A stretch of DNA of 64,000 nt from Mycobacterium alsense (GTDB lineage Bacteria > Actinomycetota > Actinomycetes > Mycobacteriales > Mycobacteriaceae), in assembly GCF_002086635.1 (NCBI RefSeq), contig NZ_MVHD01000014.1:47795-111794 (forward strand), in the 5' to 3' direction. A program made the translations under genes and the position numbers. The notes beneath the pieces are model-generated. The model saw only the letters and a program-made list of their open reading frames with translations. It was not told the origin of the DNA and made no database searches. This document shows, one piece after another, positions 23,667-31,570 of this stretch (positions within the stretch are counted from its first letter, which is position 1; each line of letters starts with the position of its first letter).

Positions 23667-24338
23667 ATGGCGGTCGATTACGGTTCCCTGCCCGTCGAGG
23701 AGGCGGTGCGCGCGGCGCGGGCGAGCTCGCGGCGCCGGCAGGTGCTCGACGCCGCGGTAAAGGTCATGGGCAGGACCGGGTTTCACCAGATGTCGATGCA
23801 AGAGCTGGCGTCCGAGGCGCGCGTGAGCGTCGGCTTGATCTACAAGTACTTCGGCGGCAAGGAGGACCTGCTGCTGGCGACGATCGTGCGGATCCTCGAT
23901 GTGTTCTCCGACCAACTGGCCCCGGTGATGGATGGCGCCGGGGACGACGCGGTCTGCCGGTTGGCCGCCGGGATCCGGCGCTACATCGAGATCGTCGACG
24001 AGAACCTCGACGCCGTGGTGCTGACCTACCGCGAGAGTCGGACGCTGGGAGCCGAAGGCCGCGCGCAGATCAAGGAGCTCGAAATCGCCTCCGCCGCACC
24101 GCTGCGGGCGGTGATCGAGGCGGGCATCGGGTCGGGGGTGTTCCGTGCCGTCGACGTCGACCTGATCGTCTACGACATCATGCTGCTCGCGCACGGTTGG
24201 GCGCTCAAGCACTGGCACTTCGGGCCCAACTACGCGGTCGGCGAATACATCGCGTTGCAGACGCGCCACGTGCTCAACGCGCTGGTTGCCGAGGGGCGCC
24301 GCGCGGAGTACGCACACCTGCTGGGAGGTGCCCCATGA
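23667..24338 (+). CDS. TetR-family transcriptional regulator
   Basis: The 223-aa protein has an N-terminal helix-turn-helix: RRRQVLDAAVKVMGRTGFHQ then MSMQELASEARVSVGLIYKY, and FGGKEDLLLATI. The C-terminal ligand-binding half is helical. The ATG follows the fadE stop codon directly with no gap. It probably represses the SDR-fadE operon in response to an acyl-CoA or substrate, a common arrangement for FadE-linked TetR proteins. No operator palindrome was recognised around 20524-20561. Confidence 0.9.
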   Translation: MAVDYGSLPVEEAVRAARASSRRRQVLDAAVKVMGRTGFHQMSMQELASEARVSVGLIYKYFGGKEDLLLATIVRILDVFSDQLAPVMDGAGDDAVCRLAAGIRRYIEIVDENLDAVVLTYRESRTLGAEGRAQIKELEIASAAPLRAVIEAGIGSGVFRAVDVDLIVYDIMLLAHGWALKHWHFGPNYAVGEYIALQTRHVLNALVAEGRRAEYAHLLGGAP

Positions 24339-24958
24339 GATCCGTCGCGCATCGAATCGCTGCCATCGCCGTCGTGTGCGGCCTGTGCTCGGGCGCCCCG
24401 GCGGCGACCGCCGACCCGGTGACGCTGCCCCCGATGACATCCGGCGGCGGCGGGCCGATCATCGGTGGCGGCAACGGCGGGATCAGGGCCGGGATCTCGC
24501 AGCAGCTGACCAGCCTCGCCAACCCGAACGTCCAGGAGGTCGACGGCTCGGACGCGGCCCAATTCATCACGGCCGCAGCCTCGGTGAGCGACCCGCGGCT
24601 GGCGGCGCCGTTCGCGCTGCTGCGCCGGGCGTTGGCGTGCCAGACCGACAACGCGGGATTCGGCGCGCGCGCCTACCGGCGCAACGACGGGCAGTGGGGC
24701 GGCGCGATGCTGGTCGCCGCCAAGAGCGCCACCGGAGACGTCGACGCGCTGGCCTCCTGCGCCAAGACCAACTGGCGCCGGCCCACGTCGGGTTCGGACA
24801 CCGCGATGTGCAACAGCGGGTGGACGACGCCGAATTCGTTTGAGAGCCGGCGCGGCGGCGGCGAGGCGTACTACATCCTCCTCGCCGGCACCGCCGACGA
24901 CTTCTGCGCGCCGTTGACCGCGAAGTACAAGACCAACGCGAGCGTGTGGCCGTTCTAG
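24335..24958 (+). CDS. Secreted protein (Rv0398c-like)
   Basis: A 207-aa exported protein of unknown role. The N-terminus RSVAHRIAAIAVVCGLCSG is a signal peptide with likely cleavage after ATA-D near residue 26. A Gly-rich linker (GGGGPIIGGGNGG) follows. The mature part has six Cys (ACQTDN, SCAK, MCNSGW, FCAPL among them) that could form disulfides. A GGGAGGTG-like Shine-Dalgarno precedes the ATG, which overlaps the TetR stop as ATGA. The Rv0398c label rests on position and general character. Confidence 0.8.
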   Translation: MRSVAHRIAAIAVVCGLCSGAPAATADPVTLPPMTSGGGGPIIGGGNGGIRAGISQQLTSLANPNVQEVDGSDAAQFITAAASVSDPRLAAPFALLRRALACQTDNAGFGARAYRRNDGQWGGAMLVAAKSATGDVDALASCAKTNWRRPTSGSDTAMCNSGWTTPNSFESRRGGGEAYYILLAGTADDFCAPLTAKYKTNASVWPF

Positions 24959-25053
24959 GTTCGCCCGTCCGCGATGGCCATGCCCAGGCAGAACAGCGCC
25001 ATCAGCAGCAGGATCACCACCACCGGATCGACAATGGCGAAGACGCTAGACAC
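24955..25053 (-). CDS. Possible 32-aa single-span membrane peptide
   Basis: A short frame starts at GTG 25053, overlapping the last codons and stop of the GreA-like gene, and ends with TAG at 24955. It reads VSSVFAIVDPVVVILL then LMALFCLGMAIADGRT: one hydrophobic span with a charged C-terminus. It is reminiscent in size and shape of KdpF-type micropeptides but has no specific match I can claim. It overlaps the end of the convergent secreted-protein gene by 4 bp. Confidence 0.35.
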   Translation of the reverse strand: MSSVFAIVDPVVVILLLMALFCLGMAIADGRT

Positions 25054-25510
25054 GGGACACCTCCGACGCGTGAATGCCGTAGGGGACGGCCTTGAGCAGC
25101 GTCACGTCCAGGGTGGCGCCGCTGGGCAGGGTATAGCTGCGCCGTTCGCCGGGGCGTGCGCCCGAAATGGCCGCCCCCAACGGCGAGTGGATCGAATAGA
25201 CCTCCATGTCACCGTGTTCCGCGTCGCGCACACCGAGCAGGAACGTCTCGACGTCGCCGGTGTCGTCGTAGCGGATGGTCAAGACCATGCCGGGTTCCGC
25301 GATCCCGTCGTCGGGCGGATCCACGCCGACGTCGGCATGCTCCAACAGCTCATGAATCCGTCGCATGCGCGTCTTCCAGGCGCGCGCGACCGCCGGGTTG
25401 TCGTCGGCGGCCTTGTCCCGGGCGTCGCGCGCCTCGCGCAGGCTGGCCAGTTCCCGTTGCAGCCGCACATAGGCCTGAGGCGAAATCCAGGTGCGTTTCC
25501 TGCTTTTCAT
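25046..25510 (-). CDS. GreA/GreB C-terminal-domain-like protein, copy 2
   Basis: The 154-aa protein has an N-terminal helical segment (TWISPQAYVRLQRELASLRE) and a C-terminal domain like that of GreA/GreB (VLTIRYDDTGDVETFLLG, YSIHSPLGAAISGARPGE, YTLPSGATLDVTLLKAVPYG). GreA-like proteins bind the RNA polymerase secondary channel, but the shortened N-terminal region here suggests a regulator distinct from classic GreA. The ATG at 25510 follows GAGAGG at good spacing; the upstream 13 residues are not needed. It is a paralogue of the next gene upstream. Partner and function are unknown. Confidence 0.8.
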   Translation of the reverse strand: MKSRKRTWISPQAYVRLQRELASLREARDARDKAADDNPAVARAWKTRMRRIHELLEHADVGVDPPDDGIAEPGMVLTIRYDDTGDVETFLLGVRDAEHGDMEVYSIHSPLGAAISGARPGERRSYTLPSGATLDVTLLKAVPYGIHASEVSRV

Positions 25511-25545
25511 GTCGGTTCCTCTCGCATCGGTGGTGGTTGGGGCGG

Positions 25546-26016
25546 TCATGCCGCCAAGCGTTCGCGACGCCGGTAGGGCACCGCCGTCAGCAGCGTCACG
25601 AGCCGACCGCTGTCGTTCGGTACGGCGTAGATGCGCTGTTCGCCGGGACGCGCCCCGGCGATCGCGCGGCCCAGCGGCGACGCCATCGAGTACACCTTGA
25701 CCTCGGCGCCTTCGGCGCCGCGCCGGCCGAGCAGAAACGTCTCCGTGTCGCCGGTCGCGTTGTAGCGGATGGTCAGCACCATGCCCGGCCCGGCGATGCC
25801 CACGCCGGGCTCCTCGGTGACGACCGCGGCGCCCAACAGGTCCTCGATCTCGCGGATGCGCCTCCTGCGCCGGGCCGGGTGTGCGACCAGGTCCGCGGCG
25901 TAATCCATTGAGTCGTCCGGGACTTCCATGGGTCGACGCGCGCGCAGCGCGGCGAGTTCGCGCCGCAGCCGGGCGTAGGCCTGGGGTGTCATCCAGACGG
26001 GTTCGTCGTTCGTCAT
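25546..26016 (-). CDS. GreA/GreB C-terminal-domain-like protein, copy 1
   Basis: This 156-aa protein is paralogous to the gene downstream: WMTPQAYARLRRELAALRAR corresponds to WISPQAYVRLQRELASLREA, and both share VLTIRY..TGDTETFLLG and SPLGRAIAGARPGEQ. Tandem duplication is clear, but the copies have diverged strongly between residues 25 and 60. The ATG at 26016 overlaps the stop of the FAD oxidase gene (ATGA), so the start is secure. It probably belongs to the oxidase-GreA-GreA transcript starting near 27290. An RNA polymerase-binding role is inferred from the fold only. Confidence 0.82.
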   Translation of the reverse strand: MTNDEPVWMTPQAYARLRRELAALRARRPMEVPDDSMDYAADLVAHPARRRRRIREIEDLLGAAVVTEEPGVGIAGPGMVLTIRYNATGDTETFLLGRRGAEGAEVKVYSMASPLGRAIAGARPGEQRIYAVPNDSGRLVTLLTAVPYRRRERLAA

Positions 26017-27254
26017 CGTCGTGACCGTCCTTTCGCGGTGAGAATGGGTGTCGTCAGGGGCGGGCGGATCGGCAACCGTCCCTGACGACTCGGCGGCCCC
26101 TGGCGGGCAGGCTTTCTGCGCATCGGGTCGAACTCGGCCAAGGCTTGGGGTTGCTTGCCGGTGGTGATCTGCTCGGCCAGCAGCCGGCCGGTCACCGGGC
26201 CGTGCGCCAGTCCCCACCTGCCGTGCGCGCCGGCCACATAGATGCCGGATGCCAGCTCGCCGATCAGGGGACGGCCATCGAGGGAGGCCGCGCACGCGCC
26301 GACCCACAGGTTGGTGCGCACGTCCCAGCGCGCCCCGTCCAGCAGCGGACTTGCCGCGGCGGCAATGTCGTTCGCCCGTTTCAGCGCCCGCGGCCCGTTG
26401 GGGCGGCCGAATTCCAGGCCCCCCGATACCCGCAACGCCCCGCGGTAGGGCGTGCACGCCACGCGCACGTCCGGCAGGTAGATCGGGCCCGGCATCGGGC
26501 GGTCCACGGGCACGGTGAACGAGTAGCCGCGACCGACCTGCAGCGGCACGCGAAGCCAGCGGCGGATCAAGCCCGAAAGCCGTGCGCCGGTGGCGATCAC
26601 CACCGCGTCGGCGGTCAATCGCCTACCGCGGTGCGGGTACACCGCAACGCCGCCACCCGAATTGAGAACCTCGCGGATCTCCAGCCTGTGCATCGCCGCG
26701 CCGCGTTGCAGCACCGAGCGGCCCAGCGCCTCGACGAATCGCCGCGGTTCGACGAAGCGCTGGGCGTTGATGCTGAGCCCGACGGTGACCGCGGCCGATG
26801 CCAGCGGCACCTGTTCGCGAAGCGCGTCTCCCGTGAGGGCGGTGACATACATTGTCTGCCCTGCGTTTTCGAGTTGACGCAGTTTTCCCAGCATGCGCTG
26901 TGCGTCCTTGCCGCTGCGAAACGCGGCGGTGACGGGCGCGTCGGTCACGGGCGCGTCGACCCCGTTGGCGACGAGCACGTCCGACGCTTCCAGGCATTCC
27001 TCGCTGAGCGCCACGTTGGCCCGCAGCGCGCGCTCCCACGACGAACGCCGGCAGTTGGCGGCCGGAAAGGCCAGTCCCGGGGCGAGCCATCCGGCGTTGG
27101 CCCACGACGCGCCGGCGGCGATGCCGCTGCGATCCACCACCGTGACATCGACACCGCGCTCCTGCAGGAACCACGCCGTCGACAGTCCGACGATGCCGGC
27201 ACCGACGACGATGACCGACTTGGGTCCGCCGTCAATGCGCTCGACGCCGCCCAT
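26013..27254 (-). CDS. FAD-dependent oxidoreductase, D-amino-acid dehydrogenase (DadA) family
   Basis: This 413-aa DAO-fold protein has the FAD motif SVIVVGAGIVGLSTAWFLQE at about residue 13, the GASWANAGWLAPG motif typical of DadA-like enzymes, a second flavin segment (TADAVVIATGARLSGLIRRW) and the C-terminal GRWGLAHGPVTGRLLAE. It probably oxidises D-amino acids or a similar amine with a membrane or quinone acceptor. A strong GGAGG lies 8 bp before ATG 27254. The C-terminus carries a basic tail of about 30 residues (RRKPARQGPPSRQGRLP region) not usual for DadA. It overlaps the GreA-like gene by ATGA. Confidence 0.85.
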   Translation of the reverse strand: MGGVERIDGGPKSVIVVGAGIVGLSTAWFLQERGVDVTVVDRSGIAAGASWANAGWLAPGLAFPAANCRRSSWERALRANVALSEECLEASDVLVANGVDAPVTDAPVTAAFRSGKDAQRMLGKLRQLENAGQTMYVTALTGDALREQVPLASAAVTVGLSINAQRFVEPRRFVEALGRSVLQRGAAMHRLEIREVLNSGGGVAVYPHRGRRLTADAVVIATGARLSGLIRRWLRVPLQVGRGYSFTVPVDRPMPGPIYLPDVRVACTPYRGALRVSGGLEFGRPNGPRALKRANDIAAAASPLLDGARWDVRTNLWVGACAASLDGRPLIGELASGIYVAGAHGRWGLAHGPVTGRLLAEQITTGKQPQALAEFDPMRRKPARQGPPSRQGRLPIRPPLTTPILTAKGRSRR

Positions 27255-27290
27255 CTGACACCTCCGCAACTCGACTTTTGTTGGCAATTC

Positions 27291-27356
27291 CCATGGTGGT
27301 CGCCCGGGCACCGTGGCGCTTGCCCAAACCGGACAACGCCGCCGCGGGCCGTTGTC
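27291..27356 (-). promoter_or_regulatory. Upstream element of the oxidase-GreA operon, copy A
   Basis: Plus-strand landmarks are CCATGGTGG (27291-27299), then TTGCCCAAACCGGACAA (27320-27336), then CGCCGCCGCGG and TTGT (27352-27355). A perfect inverted repeat GACAACG-N11-CGTTGTC spans 27332-27356. The same landmarks, with nearly identical spacing, precede the Rv1733c-like gene (28011-28076), which indicates a shared regulator. Confidence 0.6.
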
Positions 27357-27370
27357 ACGGTCCGACAAGA

Positions 27371-27390
27371 CCCCTCAGGGCCCCTCAGGG
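27371..27390. repeat. Tandem 10-bp duplication at a gene end
   Basis: CCCCTCAGGG occurs twice in a row. The second copy contains the stop codon of the Rv1733c-like gene (27385-27387, complement), and the first would supply another in the same strand sense. Confidence 0.7.
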
Positions 27391-27978
27391 CCGCGCGATG
27401 AGCCGGTCGAAGTCCCGCTGCCATTGGTCGTCGCGGCGCCGGTCGAGGGCGACGCGGGCACCGGCGTACACCGCCACCGCGGACAGCGTCACCGCGCACC
27501 AGATCGCCATCGCCGACGACACCGCCTCGTCGAGGGCGGTCATCGCCGGGCGGCCGATCGGGGAGCCCTCGCTGTCCACCCAGATTTCGATCTCGTCCCC
27601 GACCCTGGCTCCCCGCTGCGTGAGGACATCGCCGGTGTGTTCCGCCCCCGCGGCATACCATTGCGCCGGCACCATAACCGTTGAGCTCTCCGGGTTTTCG
27701 CGGCCGGCACTGCCGGTGACCGTCGCGATCACCGCGTGGCGATTTTGCGCCTGCTCGGCGTAGAGGCGGCTGCGCGCATCGTAGGTCGCCGTTCCCACGG
27801 CGGCGGCGATCGGCACGGTCAGCAGCGACACCGCGACGGCCAACACCAGGACCAGCGCCTCCACCCGATCACTGGCGCGTATCAGCGGGCTGCGACCGAA
27901 CAGCCGCCGAAACAGCCTGCGCGGCAAGGGCACTGTGAACGTTTCCATCGCGGCGTGCTCGGGGCGTGGGCTGGTCAT
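27385..27978 (-). CDS. Rv1733c-family membrane protein
   Basis: The 197-aa protein resembles Rv1733c, a DosR-regulon membrane antigen of M. tuberculosis. It has two transmembrane segments (VEALVLVLAVAVSLLTVPIA near residue 40 and AMAIWCAVTLSAVAVYAG near 160). The intervening extracytoplasmic domain carries YDARSRLYAEQAQNRHAVIA, MVPAQWYAAG and GDEIEIWVDSEG. The ATG at 27978 follows an AGGAA Shine-Dalgarno. No DosR palindrome is visible upstream; instead it shares an upstream element with the adjacent oxidase operon. Confidence 0.82.
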   Translation of the reverse strand: MTSPRPEHAAMETFTVPLPRRLFRRLFGRSPLIRASDRVEALVLVLAVAVSLLTVPIAAAVGTATYDARSRLYAEQAQNRHAVIATVTGSAGRENPESSTVMVPAQWYAAGAEHTGDVLTQRGARVGDEIEIWVDSEGSPIGRPAMTALDEAVSSAMAIWCAVTLSAVAVYAGARVALDRRRDDQWQRDFDRLIARP

Positions 27979-28010
27979 CGGACATTCCTGTGCTCTCGAC
28001 GTTGTCACCC

Positions 28011-28076
28011 CCATGGTGGCGCGAACGGTCGCCACGGCCGTTGGCCGCTCCGGACAACGGCGCCGCGGCGCTTTGT
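28011..28076 (-). promoter_or_regulatory. Upstream element of the Rv1733c-like gene, copy B
   Basis: CCATGGTGG (28011-28019), TTGGCCGCTCCGGACAA (28041-28057), then CGGCGCCGCGG and TTGT (28073-28076) repeat the arrangement found at 27291-27356. ACAA-to-TTGT spacing (19 bp) is identical in both. The start codon lies 33 bp downstream here and 37 bp downstream in copy A. Confidence 0.6.
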
Positions 28077-28097
28077 GGCGTTTCGACAGCGCGCTCG

Positions 28098-29621
28098 CTA
28101 ATCGGTGTCGAGAGCGGCGAGTTCGATCATCATGGCCAGCCGCTTGCGGGCGTCGTCCAGCGGCAGGTTGGTGATCTCGGCCATCTTGCGCAGCCGGTAA
28201 CGCACGGTGTTCTCGTGCACGCCCAGCCGCTCGCCGGCCGCGACCGGGTCACCCTGGGCCGCCAGCCACTCCCGCAGCGTCGCCGCGTACTCGGTCGCGT
28301 TGGCGCGGTCGTGGCGGCGCAGCTCGGCCACCGGCCCGCGGGCCGGGGTCCGGCCGGAGCGCGCCGCGGTGCGCAGCCGCTGCAGCAGGATGTCGTCCCA
28401 CGACTCGTCGTAGGCCGGGGGCGCGGCGCTGGGCGACGATTCGTCGAGGGCCAGGCATTCGTCGGCCTCCTGGCGCGCGGCGGCGAGGTCGACCACGTCG
28501 GCGGGCCCGCTGATGCCGGCCAACACCGCCACCCGTTCGGGGAGGGCCGCCCGCAGGTCGGCGATCCAGCGCCGCGCCGCCCCGGGTTGCTCGCCGGGCA
28601 GCAGGGTGTAGACGGTGTTGCCCGCCAGCGCGCTGCGGCCCGGCCGCGACCAGCCGAATCCGGTGGTCGCCCGCTCGAAGGCCAACAGCAGGGCCGCGTC
28701 GCGGTCGGCGCCGAGGAAGGCTTGCAGCGCGATCACCCGCAGGCGGTCGTGCGACAGGCCCAGCCTGCTGGCCAGCGTGGCGGCGTCGGCCGCACCCTCC
28801 AGCAACCGGATCACCAGGTCGGATTCGACCTGGCGCTCCAGGTCCGCGCTCGCTTGGGAGCGCAGCAGATGCAGGGCGACCGTGCGCGCCCCGTCGGCCA
28901 GCGCGGTGCGTGCGGCCTCGTCCGGCGGCGCCGGACACGCCACCCACACCGAGCCCAGGAGCCGCCGCCCCGAGCGCACCGCCACCGTCATGCGCCCGCT
29001 CAGGCCGGATTCGGCGTCCTCGGCGACGAACAGCGGATCGTCGGACTCCGCCAGGTGCGCCAACACCCCGCGCGCCTCGAACAGGGCCCGCACCCGCTCC
29101 GGCGCCCGGCGGTCCAAGATGGTGGCCGTCCGTGCCGGGTCGGCGTGCTGCTGCAGCCGCGAATACGCCAGCACCCGCAGGAGGCGGTCCTGGATCGTCA
29201 CCGCGCCACCCATCGACTCCGCGAGGCTGTCGGCCAGCGCGAACAGGTCGGTGGGCCCCCGCCCGGATTCCGTCTCGCGGCCCTCCAGCACCAGCCCGTA
29301 GACCACCGCGGCCACCTCGCCCCACGACACCGACGGGTCGATGACCATCACCGCACCGGGCTCGGCGTCGCCGTCGAAGGTGATCGGCTCGTCGCGGTCG
29401 CGCGTCATGACCACGATCGCGCGCGCCGAGGCCCCCCACCGCACCGCTTCGCCCACGGAATCGGCACCGATGGCCAGCAGCACATCCCCGATCACGGGTC
29501 CCTCGGCACCGGGCTCGTGGATCACCACGCTGCGCAGTTCGGTCGACCTGGGCAGCGAGGACCAGCGCAGGCGGACCCCATAGCCACCCAGCACGTTGAC
29601 CAAGCGGTCCAAAGTGATCAC
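28098..29621 (-). CDS. PucR/CdaR-type transcriptional regulator
   Basis: The 507-aa protein has an N-terminal PucR-like domain (ITLDRLVNVLGGYGVRLRWS), a central GGDEF-like CdaR region and a C-terminal PucR helix-turn-helix (GVHENTVRYRLRKM near residue 480). Such regulators control purine, amino-acid or polyhydroxy-compound use. The GTG at 29621 is chosen because GGGAG precedes it by about 8 bp and homologues start near ITLDRL. The longer upstream frame is Cys/Arg-rich and not family-like. It sits upstream of the Rv1733c-like gene on the same strand, 119 bp away, so it may or may not control that island. Confidence 0.85.
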   Translation of the reverse strand: MITLDRLVNVLGGYGVRLRWSSLPRSTELRSVVIHEPGAEGPVIGDVLLAIGADSVGEAVRWGASARAIVVMTRDRDEPITFDGDAEPGAVMVIDPSVSWGEVAAVVYGLVLEGRETESGRGPTDLFALADSLAESMGGAVTIQDRLLRVLAYSRLQQHADPARTATILDRRAPERVRALFEARGVLAHLAESDDPLFVAEDAESGLSGRMTVAVRSGRRLLGSVWVACPAPPDEAARTALADGARTVALHLLRSQASADLERQVESDLVIRLLEGAADAATLASRLGLSHDRLRVIALQAFLGADRDAALLLAFERATTGFGWSRPGRSALAGNTVYTLLPGEQPGAARRWIADLRAALPERVAVLAGISGPADVVDLAAARQEADECLALDESSPSAAPPAYDESWDDILLQRLRTAARSGRTPARGPVAELRRHDRANATEYAATLREWLAAQGDPVAAGERLGVHENTVRYRLRKMAEITNLPLDDARKRLAMMIELAALDTD

Positions 29622-29830
29622 TGGCGCTCCCAATCCGATTGACCACAGCGTAATCAGGGACACGCGCCCGACCGGCGGCCCGTCGCGCTGAGGATACGCA
29701 CCGCGCAAGCCGCACGGGCGGCACTGAAAGCGCGGATTCTCCCACTCCGGACGGACCCGCACGGTCGTCGCGCAGCCGACCCGATAGCCTCGGGGAATGA
29801 GCGGGGCGTTCGGAGAGGCGACGATCTGAC

Positions 29831-30079
29831 ATGACCGATAAATGGTTCTCCGACATTGACACGCCAGGACAGCTGACCCTCGCGGATTTGTGCGACCAGA
29901 TCGAGCAGAAAATCCACCTCAACGCGGACAACCAGAAACTTCCGCAGGAGTTTCCGGACTGGCAGTCGTGCGTCGCGGAACGGGATGCCACCATCCGCAA
30001 GCTGAGCGCAGCTGTCGTCAACCTGTGCCAAATGGTCAAGTACCTGGCAGCAAAGCAACAGGACGGCAGCGCCGAGTAG
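29831..30079 (+). CDS. Small conserved-looking hypothetical protein (82 aa)
   Basis: The protein has acidic and aromatic N-terminal residues (MTDKWFSDIDTPGQLTLADL) and a helical C-terminus (ATIRKLSAAVVNLCQMVKYL, AAKQQDG). No signal peptide or membrane span is present. Codon use is normal for a real mycobacterial gene, with somewhat lower GC than its neighbours. A GGAGAGG lies about 12 bp upstream of the ATG. I do not recognise a family. The 208-bp gap before it (29622-29830) holds only promoter-like sequence and a short ATG-TGA frame. Confidence 0.65.
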   Translation: MTDKWFSDIDTPGQLTLADLCDQIEQKIHLNADNQKLPQEFPDWQSCVAERDATIRKLSAAVVNLCQMVKYLAAKQQDGSAE

Positions 30080-30190
30080 CGCGGGAACGGGTACCGGCCC
30101 CGCGGCGTCCGAAGAGCCACTGACGCCGTGGCGGGCCGAGTCATAGGGTGGGTATGCGCTGCAGAGACTTCCAACGGAAGGGGAATGCGC

Positions 30191-31570
30191 ATGTCGCGCC
30201 ACCGGGTCGTCATCATCGGAAGCGGGTTCGGGGGCTTGAACGCGGCCAAGGCGCTGCGGCGCGCCGACGTTGACGTCACCCTGATCTCGAAAACCACCAC
30301 GCACCTGTTCCAGCCCCTGCTCTATCAGGTGGCGACCGGGATCCTGTCCGAGGGCGACATCGCGCCGACCACCCGGCTGATCCTGCGCAGGCAGAAAAAC
30401 GTCCGGGTGCTGTGGGGCGACGTCAGCGCGATCGATCTGACGGCGAAGACGGTCACGTCGCACCTGATGGGCATGCAGACGGTGACGCCCTACGACAGCC
30501 TCATCCTGGCCGCCGGCGCGCAGCAGTCCTACTTCGGCCACGACGAGTACGCCGCCTTCGCGCCCGGCATGAAGAGCGTCGACGACGCCCTCGAGCTGCG
30601 GGGCCGCATCCTCGGCGCGTTCGAGGCCGCCGAGGTGGCCATCGACCCGGTCGAGCGGCAACGCCGGCTGACGTTCGTCGTGGTCGGCGCCGGACCGACC
30701 GGCGTGGAGCTGGCCGGCGAAATCGTCCAACTCGCCGAGCGCACCCTGGCCGGCGCGTTCCGGACCATCACGCCCAGCGACTGCCGGGTGATCCTGCTCG
30801 ACGCCGCGCCCGCGGTGCTGCCGCCGATGGGTGAGAAGCTGGGCCTCAAGGCGCAACGCCGGCTGCAGAAGATGGACGTCGAGATCCAGCTCAACGCGAT
30901 GGTGACCGCGGTCGACTACATGGGCATCACGGTCAAGGAAAAGGACGGCGGCGAGCGGCGCATCGAATGCGCGTGCAAGGTCTGGGCGGCGGGCGTGCAG
31001 GCCAGCCCGCTGGGCAAGATGATCGCCGACCAGTCCGACGGAACCGAAACCGACCGCGCCGGGCGGGTGATCGTCGAGCCCGACCTCACCGTCAAGGGCC
31101 ATCCGTACGTCTTCGTCGTCGGCGACCTGATGTCCGTGCCGGGCGTGCCGGGGATGGCCCAGGGCGCGATCCAGGGGGCGCACTACGCCACCGCCGTGAT
31201 CAAGCGCGCGGTCAAGGGCCACGACGATCCGGCCAACCGCAAGCCGTTCAAGTACTTCGACAAGGGCAGCATGGCCCTCATCTCCCGGTACAGCGCCGTC
31301 GCGAAGGTCGGCAAGCTGGAGTTCGGCGGCTTCGTCGCCTGGCTCGCGTGGCTGCTCTTGCACCTGTATTACCTGATCGGCCACCGCAACCGCATCGCCG
31401 CGATGTTCGCGTGGGGACTCTCCTTCCTTGGGCGCACCCGCGGCCAGATGGCCATCACCAGCCAGATGATCTATGCCCGCCCGCTGGCCAATTGGGTGGA
31501 GCAGCAAGCCGAAGAGGGGGCGCTGGCCGCGACCGAACGCGCGGAGGCGGCCGAGCGGCAGGCCGGTTAA
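30191..31570 (+). CDS. ndhA: Type II NADH dehydrogenase NdhA
   Basis: NDH-2 oxidises NADH and reduces menaquinone at the inner face of the membrane without pumping protons. The 459-aa protein has the FAD motif VVIIGSGFGGLNAAKAL, the NADH motif FVVVGAGPTGVELAG, VKGHPYVFVVGDLMSVPG, and C-terminal hydrophobic helices (AWLAWLLLHLYYLIG) that contact the membrane. It matches NdhA (Rv0392c) rather than Ndh by context next to metZ. GGAAGGGG ends 7 bp before ATG 30191; the in-frame ATG at 30185 is too close to that site. The 3' end overlaps metZ tail to tail by 4 bp. Confidence 0.95.
   Translation: MSRHRVVIIGSGFGGLNAAKALRRADVDVTLISKTTTHLFQPLLYQVATGILSEGDIAPTTRLILRRQKNVRVLWGDVSAIDLTAKTVTSHLMGMQTVTPYDSLILAAGAQQSYFGHDEYAAFAPGMKSVDDALELRGRILGAFEAAEVAIDPVERQRRLTFVVVGAGPTGVELAGEIVQLAERTLAGAFRTITPSDCRVILLDAAPAVLPPMGEKLGLKAQRRLQKMDVEIQLNAMVTAVDYMGITVKEKDGGERRIECACKVWAAGVQASPLGKMIADQSDGTETDRAGRVIVEPDLTVKGHPYVFVVGDLMSVPGVPGMAQGAIQGAHYATAVIKRAVKGHDDPANRKPFKYFDKGSMALISRYSAVAKVGKLEFGGFVAWLAWLLLHLYYLIGHRNRIAAMFAWGLSFLGRTRGQMAITSQMIYARPLANWVEQQAEEGALAATERAEAAERQAG

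Noticed and set aside
27255..28097. DosR binding box upstream of the Rv1733c-like gene
   Set aside because: I looked for GGGACTTNNGNCC on both strands in both promoter regions and found no acceptable match; the duplicated element is different.
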